The notes: generated by a model from the sequence alone, not told the origin. Shown: positions 12,075 to 23,561, counted from the first letter of the stretch. The stretch is DNA of 64,000 nucleotides from Chaetomium olivaceum (GCA_039881045.1 JAYWVB010000014.1:186001-250000), one strand, 5' to 3'. Program-made: numbers and translations.

Positions 12075-13187
12075 CTAGCACCAAGCATAATATTCGTTGC
12101 TCTCCCACACAACCCCTTGCAGCTCTTTCTCCCCCTTCCACCTCAGGCTGGGAATCGAACCGTCCTCTCGTTCCTCAAAAGTAACCTGCACCTGGGGGCC
12201 CAACTCCCTCCAGATCCCAGTTGTCACATCCGCCACCTCCGTGGTAGGGTTCCAAACCAGCACTTTCGGTAACCCCCACTCTCTAGCCTCTGCCAGCGCG
12301 GCCAGCAGCAGCTTCTTAACATCACCCCGCTGCTTCTCTACCCCATCCTCCTCCCGCGTAACAATCCTGAGCACCTTCAACTTTTTCTCGCGCAGGTCAT
12401 GGTCCCAGTAGATCCAGGCCGCCCCGTCCTCCGTCTTGGCCCCGCGGTGCACCACCTCCCTCCCGAGCAAAGTCTTGCATACGTATGCATCCCGCGTAAA
12501 GTGCCACGCCAGCTGCTCCGGCGTAGGCAAGAAGGCAACGTGCGTCTTCCCATCCCCTGAGTCCGCCAGCCGCTGGAACCGGCCTTCAACCGCCTCCACG
12601 TCCCGTTCACACAGGGGCGCAACCTCCGCTGCGGTGAGAAGAACCACACCGTCCGGGTAGGTAACGGGCAGGTCCTTAGAAACGGATACCAGGACCTGCG
12701 GACTGCGGAAATCCTTCCACCCTAGCCGAGTGTAATAAACGCGGCCGATATCGCTGTACAGCGCGCCAAACTCGGTCGTCGCGTCCACCACCTCCTGCAC
12801 TTTGCGTAGCATGTGGCTCGCCATGCCGTGCTCGCGGAAAAGTGGGTTGGTGAACACGCTCGCGATCGAGTATGCCGCTACCTCCCGGGTGGTTCCGTTG
12901 CTGCCGTCAGCGACGAGGGCGCGTTTGGTGGTCACTTCGCATGCAGAGACGATGGTGTCGGGTTCGTTCTTGGGGTGCAGGATGAAGTACTTGGTTCCAC
13001 CATTGGCGGAGAGTGCGGCTTCCGAGAGGGCGGTCTCGCGGCCGACGTATTGCTCGATGGTCATGGGCGGGGCCCAGGAGGCGCCGTTGAGCTCCCAGGA
13101 GAGGATGCGTTGTTGGGGGGTGGCTTCAGTGAAGACTACGTCGGCCTTGGTGATGGGCGCCGAGGCGTCGGGCTCCGGTGGTGACAT
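12075..13187 (-). CDS. LYC1-like GNAT-family acetyltransferase
   Basis: A single exon encodes 370 aa from the chosen ATG at 13187 (MSPPEPDAS); an in-frame upstream ATG at 13265 would add 26 basic residues and is less likely. The GNAT core is seen as VSACEVTTKRALV, then SIASVFTNPLFREHGMASHM, which has the R/Q-x-x-G-x-A pattern that holds acetyl-CoA. It is followed by GALYSDIGRVYYTRLGW, a hallmark of the fungal LYC1 family. LYC1 of Yarrowia is a lysine N6-acetyltransferase in lysine breakdown; many filamentous-fungal paralogues have untested substrates. The C-terminal half (YWDHDLREKKLKVLRI, KVLVWNPT) forms the second domain normal for this family. Length and composition look intact. Confidence 0.8.
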   Translation of the reverse strand: MSPPEPDASAPITKADVVFTEATPQQRILSWELNGASWAPPMTIEQYVGRETALSEAALSANGGTKYFILHPKNEPDTIVSACEVTTKRALVADGSNGTTREVAAYSIASVFTNPLFREHGMASHMLRKVQEVVDATTEFGALYSDIGRVYYTRLGWKDFRSPQVLVSVSKDLPVTYPDGVVLLTAAEVAPLCERDVEAVEGRFQRLADSGDGKTHVAFLPTPEQLAWHFTRDAYVCKTLLGREVVHRGAKTEDGAAWIYWDHDLREKKLKVLRIVTREEDGVEKQRGDVKKLLLAALAEAREWGLPKVLVWNPTTEVADVTTGIWRELGPQVQVTFEEREDGSIPSLRWKGEKELQGVVWESNEYYAWC

Positions 13188-14405
13188 GTTGCGCTTCGGG
13201 GATGTGTTGCAAGAGAAGGTGTGGAGGGGTCGAGACTTTTGAGCCGGAGACCGCTTGAGCTTCAAGGGAGTAATCCGTGAGATGGTAACTTCACTATCGA
13301 GCGGATCCGAATGTTATTTAAGCCCCAGAATGCTCTCTTGACCGCTCGTATCTCTTGTGGATGTTGAAGATCTCGGATATTCTCCGGAGTCTCGCTTCGT
13401 GACGCGATGCTGTAGGCACCCTGACAGGCTCACTTAAAATTCGCTTGTTTGGCGGCATGTGTGAGTTGAGATGGCCAGGAGGGGTAATTCAGGGACCAGT
13501 GACCTTCCGGTTCGGATGAAGGGTCGCTCTCACTAATGGCCAGCCGCATGCAGGGCAGCGGGGACAGCGAATCAGACGCTTTGGAAGCGAAAAAGTTACC
13601 GAGTTCAGCACTAGTTGCCACCTGGGCTCCATGTTGGGCGTTTCCCACGACAGTCCGTGAGATCCCAGGCAGGGTATGTATGTACCTGTGCTTCGAAAAC
13701 AAGCCAAGTAGAGCAAAAATGTAAAAAAGAGACTAGTCTAGGTACCTAAATCTTGAGCATATATCGGCTCAAAATTCACATTACCAGGTACCTATTTGCC
13801 CCTATTACCGTAGTACTGGGCCATAAATGGTGAGAACAACACAGATGCCAAGCAGGCGAGCCGCTGTTGGCACTTGCCGAGGTCTTGTCTCAGAACTTGA
13901 AGTTCATATACCAGCACTTTAGCGCCCAACGCATCTTGCGTGCAGCTATTGGTTTCAAATACGTTCTCCTGCCCCCAACCCTGCCTCATAAAAGGGCGAA
14001 TCATAACAAATCACAGCACAGTTTTTGGTGTCATTAGACATAAATATTCAACTCACCACCCTCTCAACAATATCATGTTCTTTCGCAGATTATTTCCTAA
14101 ACCTCATCCCACGCAAGGATTCTGAATACTTGTAGAAGGAGAGTCATATTCCGTTTGCGCACCCATCACGAACGATTACATTCTTGTTCATCGTCTCAGC
14201 ACGCAACGATGACAGTTCCAGCGCGCCATGGCCGGCGAAGAGGTTGGAAGGGAGTGCGGCCCCCGCAATTCCCCCTTTTCCCCATTAACACCGGGCCGGT
14301 CAGCCCTGCTCCCATCGAGTAAGTTTGATGGAAGTGTCATCGATGTCCGTGTTCGTGACTGGGGGAAAGACTTAAGAATTTGACTGTGGCCGTTGTATAG
14401 ACTAA
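13188..14405. other. intergenic region with repeated GGTACC palindromes
   Basis: No supported gene was found. It contains TAGGTACCTA at 13739-13748 and AGGTACCTA at 13786-13794. If the subtilisin-like gene once had upstream exons they should lie here, but none with convincing splice sites was recognised. Confidence 0.4.
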
Positions 14406-15410
14406 CAAGGCATTCCCAGTTGCCAGCGGACAGATAACTGGATTGAACGATTCTTGGCTATCGTGAACACAAACATCTCAGAGACCAGCATGCGCCTTAA
14501 AGTGGCGGTGCTCGGCACGGGAGTCGATCTTGACCATCCGGACTTTTTTGAAGAGGACCGTCTCCAAAACGCCCGTAGCTGGGTTGACAGTGCTCCCACG
14601 GTTGACAGCAACGGCCACGGGACACATGTCGTGAGCACCATCCTATCGCTGACGCGGAATGTCGATGTCTATGTCGCCAAAATCTCAGAAGGGAACAACA
14701 GTCACACACTTGAATCAGTCGAGTCAGTTGCTGAGGTACGCATTGTAAATCGAGACCCCCCTCGCTCTACTCGCAGCTGACACCGGTGCGCTATGTGCGT
14801 CCACCAGGCAATCCGAGTTGCCAACGAAGAGTGGGATGTAGACATAATCTCGATACCATTCGGGCTTCCGCGTGCTGTTCCTAGAATCCAGGATGAGGTT
14901 GAAAAGGCTATACACCAGAAGAAGATTATCTTTGCCGCAGCCTCTGACAACGGTGCCAACACCGGGCGCAGTTATCCCGCAACTCAACCCGGTGTTATCT
15001 GCGTTCACTCCGCCGATGGGCTGGGTAATGCGTCCAGTTTCAACCCTACTGAGGTGGCTGACACTGACAACTTCTGCGTTCTCGGGGAGCATGTCGACGC
15101 AGCGTGGCCCAGTTTCTCACCGACAACTCAACTGGGCGGGACAAGGCGCATGTCCGGGTCCGCAACGGCGACGTCCGTTGCAGTGGCCATCGCTGCCTTG
15201 ATGATTACCATCGTTGACGACAATATGCCGGAGCAGGAGTGCTCTAGTTGGCTGAAGAGCTATGCCGGTATTAGCGCCGTTTTCCGCGCGCTGTCGGAAC
15301 AGCGAAACGGACTATACGACCTGGTTAATCCGGTCAGAGCTTTTGGCCAGGGCACATCTCAAGAGCGAGGAATGATGCTGGGTGAAGTACTGGGGAGGCT
15401 TGACAGGTAG
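14406..15410 (+). pseudogene. subtilisin-like (S8) serine protease fragment with degraded catalytic residues
   Basis: The open frame begins after a stop at 14403 and no convincing ATG precedes the domain, so the 5' part is missing or lies in an unseen exon. A 72-bp intron (14736-14807, donor GTACGC, CTGAC branch, CAG acceptor) joins two exons in phase 0. The S8 fold is clear: KVAVLGTGVDLDHPDF, SNGHGTHV, IFAAASDNGAN and SGSATATSVA. Canonical S8 enzymes have D-T-G in the first motif and G-T/S-S in the last; here the Asp reads as Gly (LGTG) and the Ser as Ala (GSA), while the His is kept. It is therefore probably not a working protease. Related domains occur in fungal allorecognition proteins. 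A possible partner gene lies 2.5 kb downstream at 17943. Confidence 0.7.
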
Positions 15411-15821
15411 AACTTGGCCAAGCGCGAAGCTGCAGCGACTAGGAGCGGCTGTGAAGTTGATTGCTGAGTGTATGATGTTGGATAGCATGGGGCAAGGGGA
15501 CCGTCGAGTTGGTTATATCTATGAGGTGACTTGCCTAAGCGATTTGCTATTAAAAAGAACGGCCAGAAAAGCATTGAGAATGAAAGGGCAGTACAAGTAC
15601 GAATGTCACTACCAGTGATTGTTCAGGGCTGTGCTGCCTCATGCGCCTCTTGTCTCGATTGGGTATCAATCGGCGATTTGCAGACCGGGAGAGGGGAAGG
15701 AGATGCGGCGCAGATGCCCAGCTAAAGATAAAAGGGCGGCACCAGGCTGCCAGTTCCATCTTTCATGTCCTTCCAAGTTTAACCAGTGGTGGCAGTAAGC
15801 CCAGCGACTTATCACTCAAAA

Positions 15822-16099
15822 TGGAAGACAGCCCAAAACGCGATCCTGTCCCTGACTGCACTATCCAAACATACACGATTCGAGCGGACGGGTCAATCCA
15901 GGCGATCGGCGAGGCGGCCTCAGCAACTACAAGCTCTCCCGACGACCGTAACTCCAGCACTGAGTTATTATATCTTGTTGAAGGGATTTTTAAGTCGACT
16001 ATAACAGAGCTTGGCAAGTTGCTTCCAAGCCTATCCGACTCGATGTCTTCATCAGAGCCCATCTCTGTGACAACCTTGCTCGAGTCGACAGCACCCTAA
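15822..16099 (+). CDS. small hypothetical protein
   Basis: An ATG at 15822 opens a 92-codon frame of normal composition (MEDSPKRDPV start, acidic and Ser-rich). There is no recognisable domain, signal peptide or membrane segment. It follows the subtilisin-like fragment on the same strand and could be a tail of the same degenerate locus. It is listed because composition is protein-like, but it may be chance. Confidence 0.25.
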
Positions 16100-17942
16100 A
16101 CGAGAATCATGTGATTCTAGCCAAGTGATATCGCGCCCCAGCTCAGGGCAGCAATGTATGGCGGTGCGAGAAGCGGTTGCGGACCGCGAACAGCCCTTTC
16201 GCTGTCGACGACAATGACCCGGCTGCCTCACGTCTGGACCACGAGCGCTTTGATCATATCACGGAGCCTTACCAGTCGTACAACCCCATTTACCAATTTG
16301 AGGTGGACGTACCGCTTAACCGCGATATTGTGAAAGGAGACCCTCCAATAACAACAAAGGCTGCTGAAGACATGCCAAACCGCAGATGTTGAAGGACAAC
16401 GGAATGCGTTAGAAGGAGGAGGGGCCAACTGTCGCTGAACCGGATTGGCCGAGGAAGATTTTATATCCAGGATATGGTCATGCATGTGGCGCAGGAATGC
16501 ATATCTTTCCATTATGACAACTCAGGAGATAGAATGATAGGTAAGGCCTTACTAAACTTGCAACCTGCCAGCCGAGGGTGGGACCATGACATTGGTGCAG
16601 GGTCCTGACTATACTTAGGTACCTATTCTCATCTTTGATCAACCGAGACAATATAGCATTACCGAAGTTCACTACAATCTCATGAAAGGACATCCTCAGA
16701 GTCACAATCGCCACCTGGGGGCCTGGGCTCGGTTTCCTACCAATCCAGCCCTGGCAGTTTGGATGGTGAGTACCGCTAGTTCGCTGTCAATCAGCGCAAA
16801 GTTGGGTATCGGAGTTACCCTTCACATTGGACTTTTCTCTTTTACACTCCTCCGTTGGACGACAAGCCTGGAGAGCCGAGAGTACGACCGCGTAATCCAA
16901 CCAACGGGTCGAGGAGTGAAACGTGGCAGTGTATCGGGTCGCAGAACTAGGCCGGCTTGGAAGGCTGAGTTGAAGCTAAGCCGTGTGTAAAGATTGCCTG
17001 ATACTTGGGGATTACTCATGGATGGTCATGGAAAGGGCCGTGTCATAATACGTGACTTCCGTGGTTCTGGACACCGTAACACTTCCATCCGAAGACTGGA
17101 CACAAATTAACGTAATTATATCCCAAATACCACCCGCTACCCTCCGATGCCTACCCAGGTTGACCAAGATGCAGTTGTTTAATAGCCGATGGGATCCGAA
17201 ATCACCGAAAGCTCTGGCCCTACAGGCCAATGTTTCGGCATTGTGATAAAACCTCATCTGCCCTCAACTGATTGCTTTCGAGTTAAAGATAATATCTCCC
17301 CTATTGCTGTCCTCTATTCCGCTAATGCCACGAGTTTTGTACTGGTGCAAGTGCGGGATGTTTGGCTGGCAGGTATTCAGTGTTCGAAACCAGAGGTGGC
17401 ACGGCCCACAAGCGAACTTGAACGGCGTCCGGCAGACATTGCAAACGAGGTAAGCGAGCATGCGAACAAGATCAGGTCTGAAGCCGTAATATAATAGGAC
17501 TGGGGCGCTATAATGGAAAAAAGTGAAAGTAATGACATTAGGATCTGCCGTAGGTGTCATCAGAGGTAGGACTTTGCATGGGTATATCCGTGATGAGAGA
17601 CTACCTTTCCAAAGTTGTCTACACCTCTGAATGTGAGCTTTGTTCCAAGACCCCAAAAGGCCACCAAAACCAGGAACTGCGTATTTGTGGTCCACATACT
17701 CGAGGTAAGGAGGCAGCCGCCCTGCTGATTTACAGGCTGCGGTGGCCAGTCTTCTGAAACGACCAGGCACACCCTCTTGCCGCCGACATCCAAAGGTCTT
17801 CTCCATCATTCGCCAGCGTCAGCCGCCCCCACTTGCACTGAAATGGTTCGAGACCGACACTCACAAACCAGGCTTACCTCACCACCCCAGCAGCCCGTTC
17901 AAACATATCAAAACTTAGGTATCACCAACAAACAACACCACG
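16100..17942. other. intergenic region with possible gene debris
   Basis: No gene is supported. A 71-codon frame at 16177-16392 and a 181-codon minus-strand frame at 17264-17809 have no motif or splice support. A perfect TAGGTACCTA palindrome lies at 16616-16625. Confidence 0.4.
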
Positions 17943-18838
17943 ATGGCCGCCCAAAGAAAGCAATACTTCCTTGCTCCCTCTTGGGACTACCCCCCGGCCC
18001 ATCTAGCCCGCTCGCTCTCGGCAACATAATCCTCTCCCCCTCCCGGCCCGTCCCGCCCCTCCTCACCGCATCCACCTTCACCCGTACCTTGGGCCCCGCA
18101 ACCCTCGCGCCCAACCGAGCCTCCACCACCAAACACAACGTCGAATGGACTCGCGACAAGTCCGTCTCCCACAGCCTCGGCGTCTGGAGCCGCTTCATCC
18201 AGTTCCTCGGCGTACGCCTTGACTTTGAAGTGTCGAATTCCAAGAAGGACGTGTTTCGTTTCAAGAGCGTCCGCACCGAGGAGTGGTTTCCGAGTGAGGA
18301 GTACCTGGCCGCGGCGGTGCAGGATCCCGGGGTGAGGAGGCGGCTTACGGGAGGAGGTGGTGTGAGTCGTGCTGGTGGGTTATTGAAGCGCCGAGCGGTG
18401 TATGTGGTGGTGGGGATCAAGACCGTGTCGGGGGCGCAGGTCAAAAGGGTGTGGACGCGGGGGCTGGCGGCGCAGACGGAGGTTGGCGTGGATGCTATGG
18501 GCGCGTCGGTGTTTGTGGCGTCGGGGCCGGCTGGGGGGGTGAAGTGGGAGAGGGGGGAGAGTATGGAGTTTGAAGGGGGGGATGACTTTGTGTTTGCGTA
18601 TCGGGTGAGGAAGGTGTGGTTGAAGGATGGGGGAATGGGGGTGGGACAGGATGATTATGTTAGAGGGACGATGCTGGGAGAAGGTTATGAGGATGAGAAG
18701 AACGGCAACGGCCCCGACATGGACAATGTGGTGGTAGAGGATCTGGAAGCTTCTGACATCGGCGATACGTGGAGTGGGAGTCAGGTGGAGGATGAAGGGG
18801 AGGAGATCGAAGTGTTTGTTCCGGCCACAGAAAAGTGA
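17943..18838 (+). CDS. candidate gasdermin-like (RCD-1/HET-Q1 type) fungal protein, frame-disrupted near the start
   Basis: The likely start is the ATG at 17943, giving an N-terminus with KQYFLAPSWDYPP. About 17 codons later, in a run of six C at 17990-17995, the family-like reading moves to the next frame (LALGNIILSP onwards) and stays there to 18838; the step is net -1. The body is beta-rich (SRFIQFLGVRLDFEVS, FRFKSVRTEEWF, RRAVYVVVGIKTVSGA, DDFVFAYRVRKVW) and the tail is acidic. About 298 aa are expected. The pattern resembles small fungal proteins found near allorecognition genes, and I infer, from memory of family style only, a relation to the fungal gasdermin-like group that forms membrane pores in regulated cell death. 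Neighbouring subtilisin-like remains fit that idea. Another beta-rich accessory family is the main alternative. Confidence 0.45.
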
Positions 18839-18880
18839 GCAATGCTAAGACTAGGTAATTAGGTATGTAGGCACCATGAT

Positions 18881-20248
18881 TTACACTTTAGCCTCCAACG
18901 TCAGATCGACTTCTGGCTCGTGATCCTTGGTTGGAGTTAAGTCTCCCTCAAACCCGGCAAGCCCGTCGGGATATTTAGCAAGCAACCTTTGCATCTCTTC
19001 CTTCGTTCTGGGAAGTGTTAGTATGTCAGTCGTGACTCGTGAGTTCAGTCCAGGGGCCAGCCCCATAAGACCTACCTCTTCAACAACTCAGCCCGGTGCC
19101 CATACATTCCTACCGTCAACAAATCGTTACGTCTACCATTCCCAATATTAGCCAACAACCTTACGTAGTGCATTCACAATGCAACGCAAAACTCACATGG
19201 CATACAAGGAAACCCGATCCTCAAAATCCTCCTCAGGCTCTGACTTCCCCACCTCCCGCGCATACCTCTTCACAAACTCCGGATTCACCACACCCCTCTC
19301 CTCACGGACACACTGCAGATCCATCTCACCATGCCCATAAAACGGACATGGATCAAACAACACCACCCGGCCAGTCTCGGCATCTACCTGGATATTCCCA
19401 TCCCACAGATCCCCATGACACAGGCCCCGACGGATGGCGCGCCCGCCCGTCTGCAACGGTACCAACAGACGCGGTACCACGCATTCTACGAGTTATCGGC
19501 TAGCTCCTGCAGCTCGACGTCAAACCCCTGCATCCGCTGCAGGTACGCCAGCGCGGACCGCAGCTCGCGCGCCCAGAACTCAGCCAAATCCGAAGTCCAG
19601 TCGACGACCATTGGTGGTGGGCCAAAAAAGGAGGTCGTGTGGAAGCCGAAGTGGCCGGTTGGGGACGTGGAGGCTTGGTGTAGGGTTTTGAGGACCGTGA
19701 GAAGCTCTGACAGTGACTAGTCGTCGGGATGAAATGGTTTGAGGGGGTGAAAGTGGGTTAGGAACCAGGCTTTGGTGCGGTCATTTGCGTAGTAGCCCCA
19801 GGCGATGGGGGGAATGGGGTGGTCAGGGATGCTGGCGGAGACGGCCTTTTGGCCTTCGTATTCTGCTTCGGCCATGGGGACGTATTCTTCCTTTTCAATC
19901 AGCTGGGGGATTGTGAGTGATGGAACCGTGCTCGATAGGGATGCGGTTCATTACTTTTGCGAAGAAACTTTTTCTTTCCTCTCCGGTTGCAACATCGATC
20001 TTTACCCCAGTCGACCACTTTGAGGGAATAGGGGTTAGCACGCTTGAAGGAACAGAGGGAAGGTTCTGAAGTTTAAGATACATTCGTTTCTCCATGTCAA
20101 GTCACAGAGACGATCTTGCAACCAGTGGGCACGGGAAGTGCTTGACGAACATCTCAGTTTAGTATTCATTTCCTTCGCTGATTGGGAAACGTGTGGTCTC
20201 ACCAGCCGCGATGGCTTCATCCAGAACAATGGTTTCGGTAGTCATCAT
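18881..20248 (-). pseudogene. fructosamine-3-kinase / protein-ribulosamine kinase-like gene, disrupted
   Basis: Minus-strand exons can be traced approximately at 20248-20203, 20065-19955, 19902-19197, 19132-19076 and 19007-18881. The last four are linked by good GT..AG introns. The kinase-fold signature CHGDLWDGNIQVD with VVLFDPCPFYGHGEMDLQ is that of fungal fructosamine/ketosamine kinases, which phosphorylate sugar adducts on proteins and so trigger deglycation. The C-terminus (EEMQRLLAKYPDGLAGFEGD) is intact. Exon 3 carries an in-frame TAG at 19719-19717, between HPDD and SLSELL, and a net -1 frame change near 19491 just before VVPRLLVPLQTGG. The stop cannot be removed by a single indel since the frame is the same on both sides. 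I infer a non-functional copy; the 5' exon boundaries are uncertain. Confidence 0.7.
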
Positions 20249-20648
20249 AAGTGGTACCATTGTACAAGTGGCAGCCAGGCATGAAAGGTATTAGCTGCTA
20301 GTTCTGAAGATTCTAAGATTAAAAACGCGAGCTGGAAAAAGTGATAGATGCCGAGCTGCTTTATTCAAGTAGGCTTTATGCAAGGGATGCTGGAGGATCA
20401 TCGTGGCTGTTCCAGTTTTGGGTGCTGACATCTGGTTGAAACCCAACCACAACCTCGCCGCCAGCACTCTACTTCAACGATCATTGGTGAGCATTGAACC
20501 CATGTCTCCAGTTGTAAATGCCACAATCGCCAGACATTCTTAAGTCATCTCCCTTTACTGAACATCACATGGGACGCAATACATCAAGAATTCGGGAGTT
20601 TCAATACACCGAGACAACGGGTTAACGAGGCAGGACCAAGGTATAAGT
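20249..20648. other. intergenic region without a supported gene
   Basis: This gap of 400 bp separates the 5' side of the fructosamine kinase remnant from the 3' end of the Zn2Cys6 gene. No motif was recognised. Confidence 0.4.
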
Positions 20649-22380
20649 TTATATATCAATCGTTTCTGACCAAAACACCCAGTTGTCTAGATCTGCATAA
20701 TCAACCTGACCCCATCCCTGCACAAGCGGTGTCTTCGGCCGGCTGAACTCGACGTCCAAGACACGGCGGCCCTCGCCATCCAACCTTGAAGGGGACAATC
20801 CGTACCCATGAACCCTCTGCTCCTCAAGAACGTTGCGGGCAGCCATCGGCACCTCCCGCGGATAAGGCGCACTGCCAGAGGTTTCGATCGCAGCTAGTCG
20901 AGTACCAATCGCCGCCATGATGTGTCCATCCGTGGGCCCCTCGCGGCCTTGCTCTTCCAGCAGCGTTGTCGCGAGAGCACGTAGCGATGGATCTCTACAC
21001 TTCAGACTAACGGTGAAGAGCGAGCTGACAATGCCAGGGCGGGTTGAGAAGCGTTTAAAGGCACTGGTTTGGGTGCGCCGCCTTAGTCGTGCCGACGCTG
21101 CCGCATCAGTGACGATGCTTTGGAATAGGTCTTGATGGTCGTCGTATGCCGTTTGGAACGGGCTGTGGGCGCAGAGGATGTAGATCATGGTTGAGGTCAG
21201 CTGAGTGCGAAGGGCGTAAATCTCGGCCAGCGTCTCTGAATCTCTTAGCGTGGATGCGGTAGGAGAGTACCGGGCTTGTAGTCCCATGGCGAGCGCCCCC
21301 AGGCCATTAAAAACCGAACGGCACTGGGCCGCCGCATCCGATTGACGCCTGCACATGTTGGAGTCGTGCTCTTTCCAACTCGGATACGTGTACCTGAGTT
21401 TCGCAGCCGGTTCCATAAACTGGTATGATCGGTGGAGACAGAGCATCGCTGCGTTGACAGCAAGCTCGGGCTCGCAGAACACATTGTCTTCAGGGGCGGT
21501 TCCTTGCCAGGGGGATTCTAGGTGCATGAAAGCTGGCGTCTGGGATAGGGCGTAGCTGCCAATCAGCACATCAAATTTTACTAGCTCGTCTTTCACTTTT
21601 GTGAGAACATCAGCCGCTGGCGTTGTAGCTCCCTGGCCACACTGATGGCTTTTGCTCAGGATCTGTACGGCCCCAAGGAAATGGGCGAATGAGTTTCTTT
21701 CGTGTTGGCTTAGGATCTCAGCGCAGGCGAGGATTATTGATGCAAGGGCGAGGGACTCCGGGCCGGCAATCCCGTCGTTGATATCCGACTGGAGCCTGGA
21801 CAGAGCTGAACCGTAGTAGCGCCAGGCAGAAAGAGTGCTTTTTTCGATGGCATTATTGAGGGATGATTCATATGCAGCCCCAAAGGCGGCAGCGGCGGCC
21901 TTGACACATCCGACCTGGCTTGATAGCTGGAGAAAAATGCGTCCCCAGACGCCGTCGTCTTGTACAGGACGACCGTTGTTGTCCAAACAGAGTACATGAG
22001 CAGCGAGGTAGGTTAGCCTCTCCGTCTGGCTGTCCGCCGTAATGCCTATTTTCAAGGCAGGTCTCAGGGTCGCTGGCATCCTGTTTTCATAGTTGTAGCC
22101 ACCGCATAACCTCCCTGCTTGAACGCATCGGCGGCAAAGAGGTTTTTGCTCGTCACACTTGACACGGCGAGTTCTGGACTAGGTCAGCTGGAATCACGCA
22201 GACACCATGTAACTAGCATCAAGATAGCAGGGTATTATTCCCGTACTTGCAAGTCACACAACCTCGTTTCGATTGTGAAACGACGACACGAGCTCGTTTT
22301 GATATGGGAGCGGATAATCGAAATTCTGTGTCGGGCGTGGGATTGGTAGACGCTTGGTGATCATTGGGCAACGCCTCCAT
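20649..22380 (-). CDS. Zn(II)2Cys6 transcription factor with fungal_trans_2-like domain
   Basis: Two exons, 22380-22247 and 22173-20649, encode 552 aa. The 73-bp intron (donor GTACGG, CTGAC branch, CAG acceptor) splits the zinc cluster: KRGCVTC before it, then TRRVKCDEQKPLCRRC and GRLCGGY after it. This gives C-x2-C-x6-C-x6-C-x2-C-x6-C. A basic/Ser-rich 35-residue leader precedes the cluster. The long helical remainder (LASIILACAEILS, FAHFLGAVQIL, IYILCAHSPFQTAY) is typical of the fungal-specific C-terminal domain of this group. The start ATG is at 22380, only 82 bp from the edge of the transposon at 22463, so the native promoter was separated from the gene by that insertion. Targets are unknown. 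Confidence 0.85.
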
Positions 22381-22462
22381 GATGGTGGCAGATATGACGT
22401 GGCGTATGCGGAAGAAAGCAGACAGCTAAAGAACCCTGAGCACGTCCTCGCCCTGGCTGGTA

Positions 22463-22504
22463 ACGTATATTATAAGCGAATGACCCATATAAGCGAGTGA
22501 CCCA
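22463..22504 (+). repeat. left terminal inverted repeat, 42 bp
   Basis: It begins ACGTATATTATAAGCGAATG and is the exact reverse complement of 24728-24769. Within it TATAAGCGA(A/G)TGACCCA occurs twice in tandem with one base difference, probably paired transposase binding sites. Confidence 0.92.
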
Positions 22505-23561
22505 CTTTCTACGCGACGCGATACCTTTGCACCCAACATCAATTTCCTCAACCATCTAAGATGCCACCTACTTTAAGAGAAGACCGGATAGTCTTGGCCC
22601 TCGAAGCTCTTCAGAACGACAAGAATCTGACCGAACGAGCCGCAGCTAAGATATATGGCGTCGACCGTAGAACCCTAGGTCGTCGTCGCGCCGGCAAGCC
22701 TGCACGACGCGATATGCCAGTCAACTCGCGTAAGCTCACAGATCTCGAAGAGCGTACGATAGTTCAGTATATACTTGAACTGGATGCGCGCGCATTTCCC
22801 CCTAGACTGCGTGGTGTGGAAGATATGGCCAACCACCTGCTCCGCGAACGCGATGCACCCCCTGTCGGCAAGCTCTGGGCCCACAACTTCGTCAAACGCC
22901 AGCCACAGCTCCGTACACGTCGTACACGTAGATACGACTACCAGAGGGCCAGTGCGAAGATCCAAAGGTTATTGGCGATTGGTTTACGCTTGTGCGGAAT
23001 GTGAAGGCCAAGTACGGTATCCTAGACGACGTATCTATAACTTCGACGAGACTGGGTTTATGATGGGCATGATCTTCCCAGGTATGGTAGTTACGACCTC
23101 AGATGGCCGTGGTAAGGCAAAGCTGGCCCAGCCTGGTAATCGCGAATGGGCGACTGTGATCCAGGGGGTCAACGCCCTTGGCTGGGCCATCCCTCCATTC
23201 ATCATCCTGGCCGCGCAATACCACCTCGCCAACTGGTACCGCGAGTGCAATCTACCACTCGAGTGGCGCATTGCGACTACCGATAATGGCTGGACTACCA
23301 ATGCAGTTGGCCTTGAGTGGATCAAGCACTTCGACTACCATACGGCACCCCGGACAAAGGGCATATACCGGTTGTTGATCCTCGACGGCCACGAAAGCCA
23401 CCACTCCACCGAGTTCGAGCTCTACTGCCGGGACAACAAGATCATCACACTCTGCATGCCTGCACACTCCTCCCACAAGTGCCAGCCACTTGATGTTGGC
23501 TGCTTCGGGCCACTGAAACAGGTATACGGTCGCCTGATCGAGGAGCTGATGCGCGCACACA

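Noticed and set aside
17264..17809. 181-codon minus-strand open frame
   Set aside because: No motif, no splice support, unusual composition; it overlaps the upstream region of the gene at 17943.
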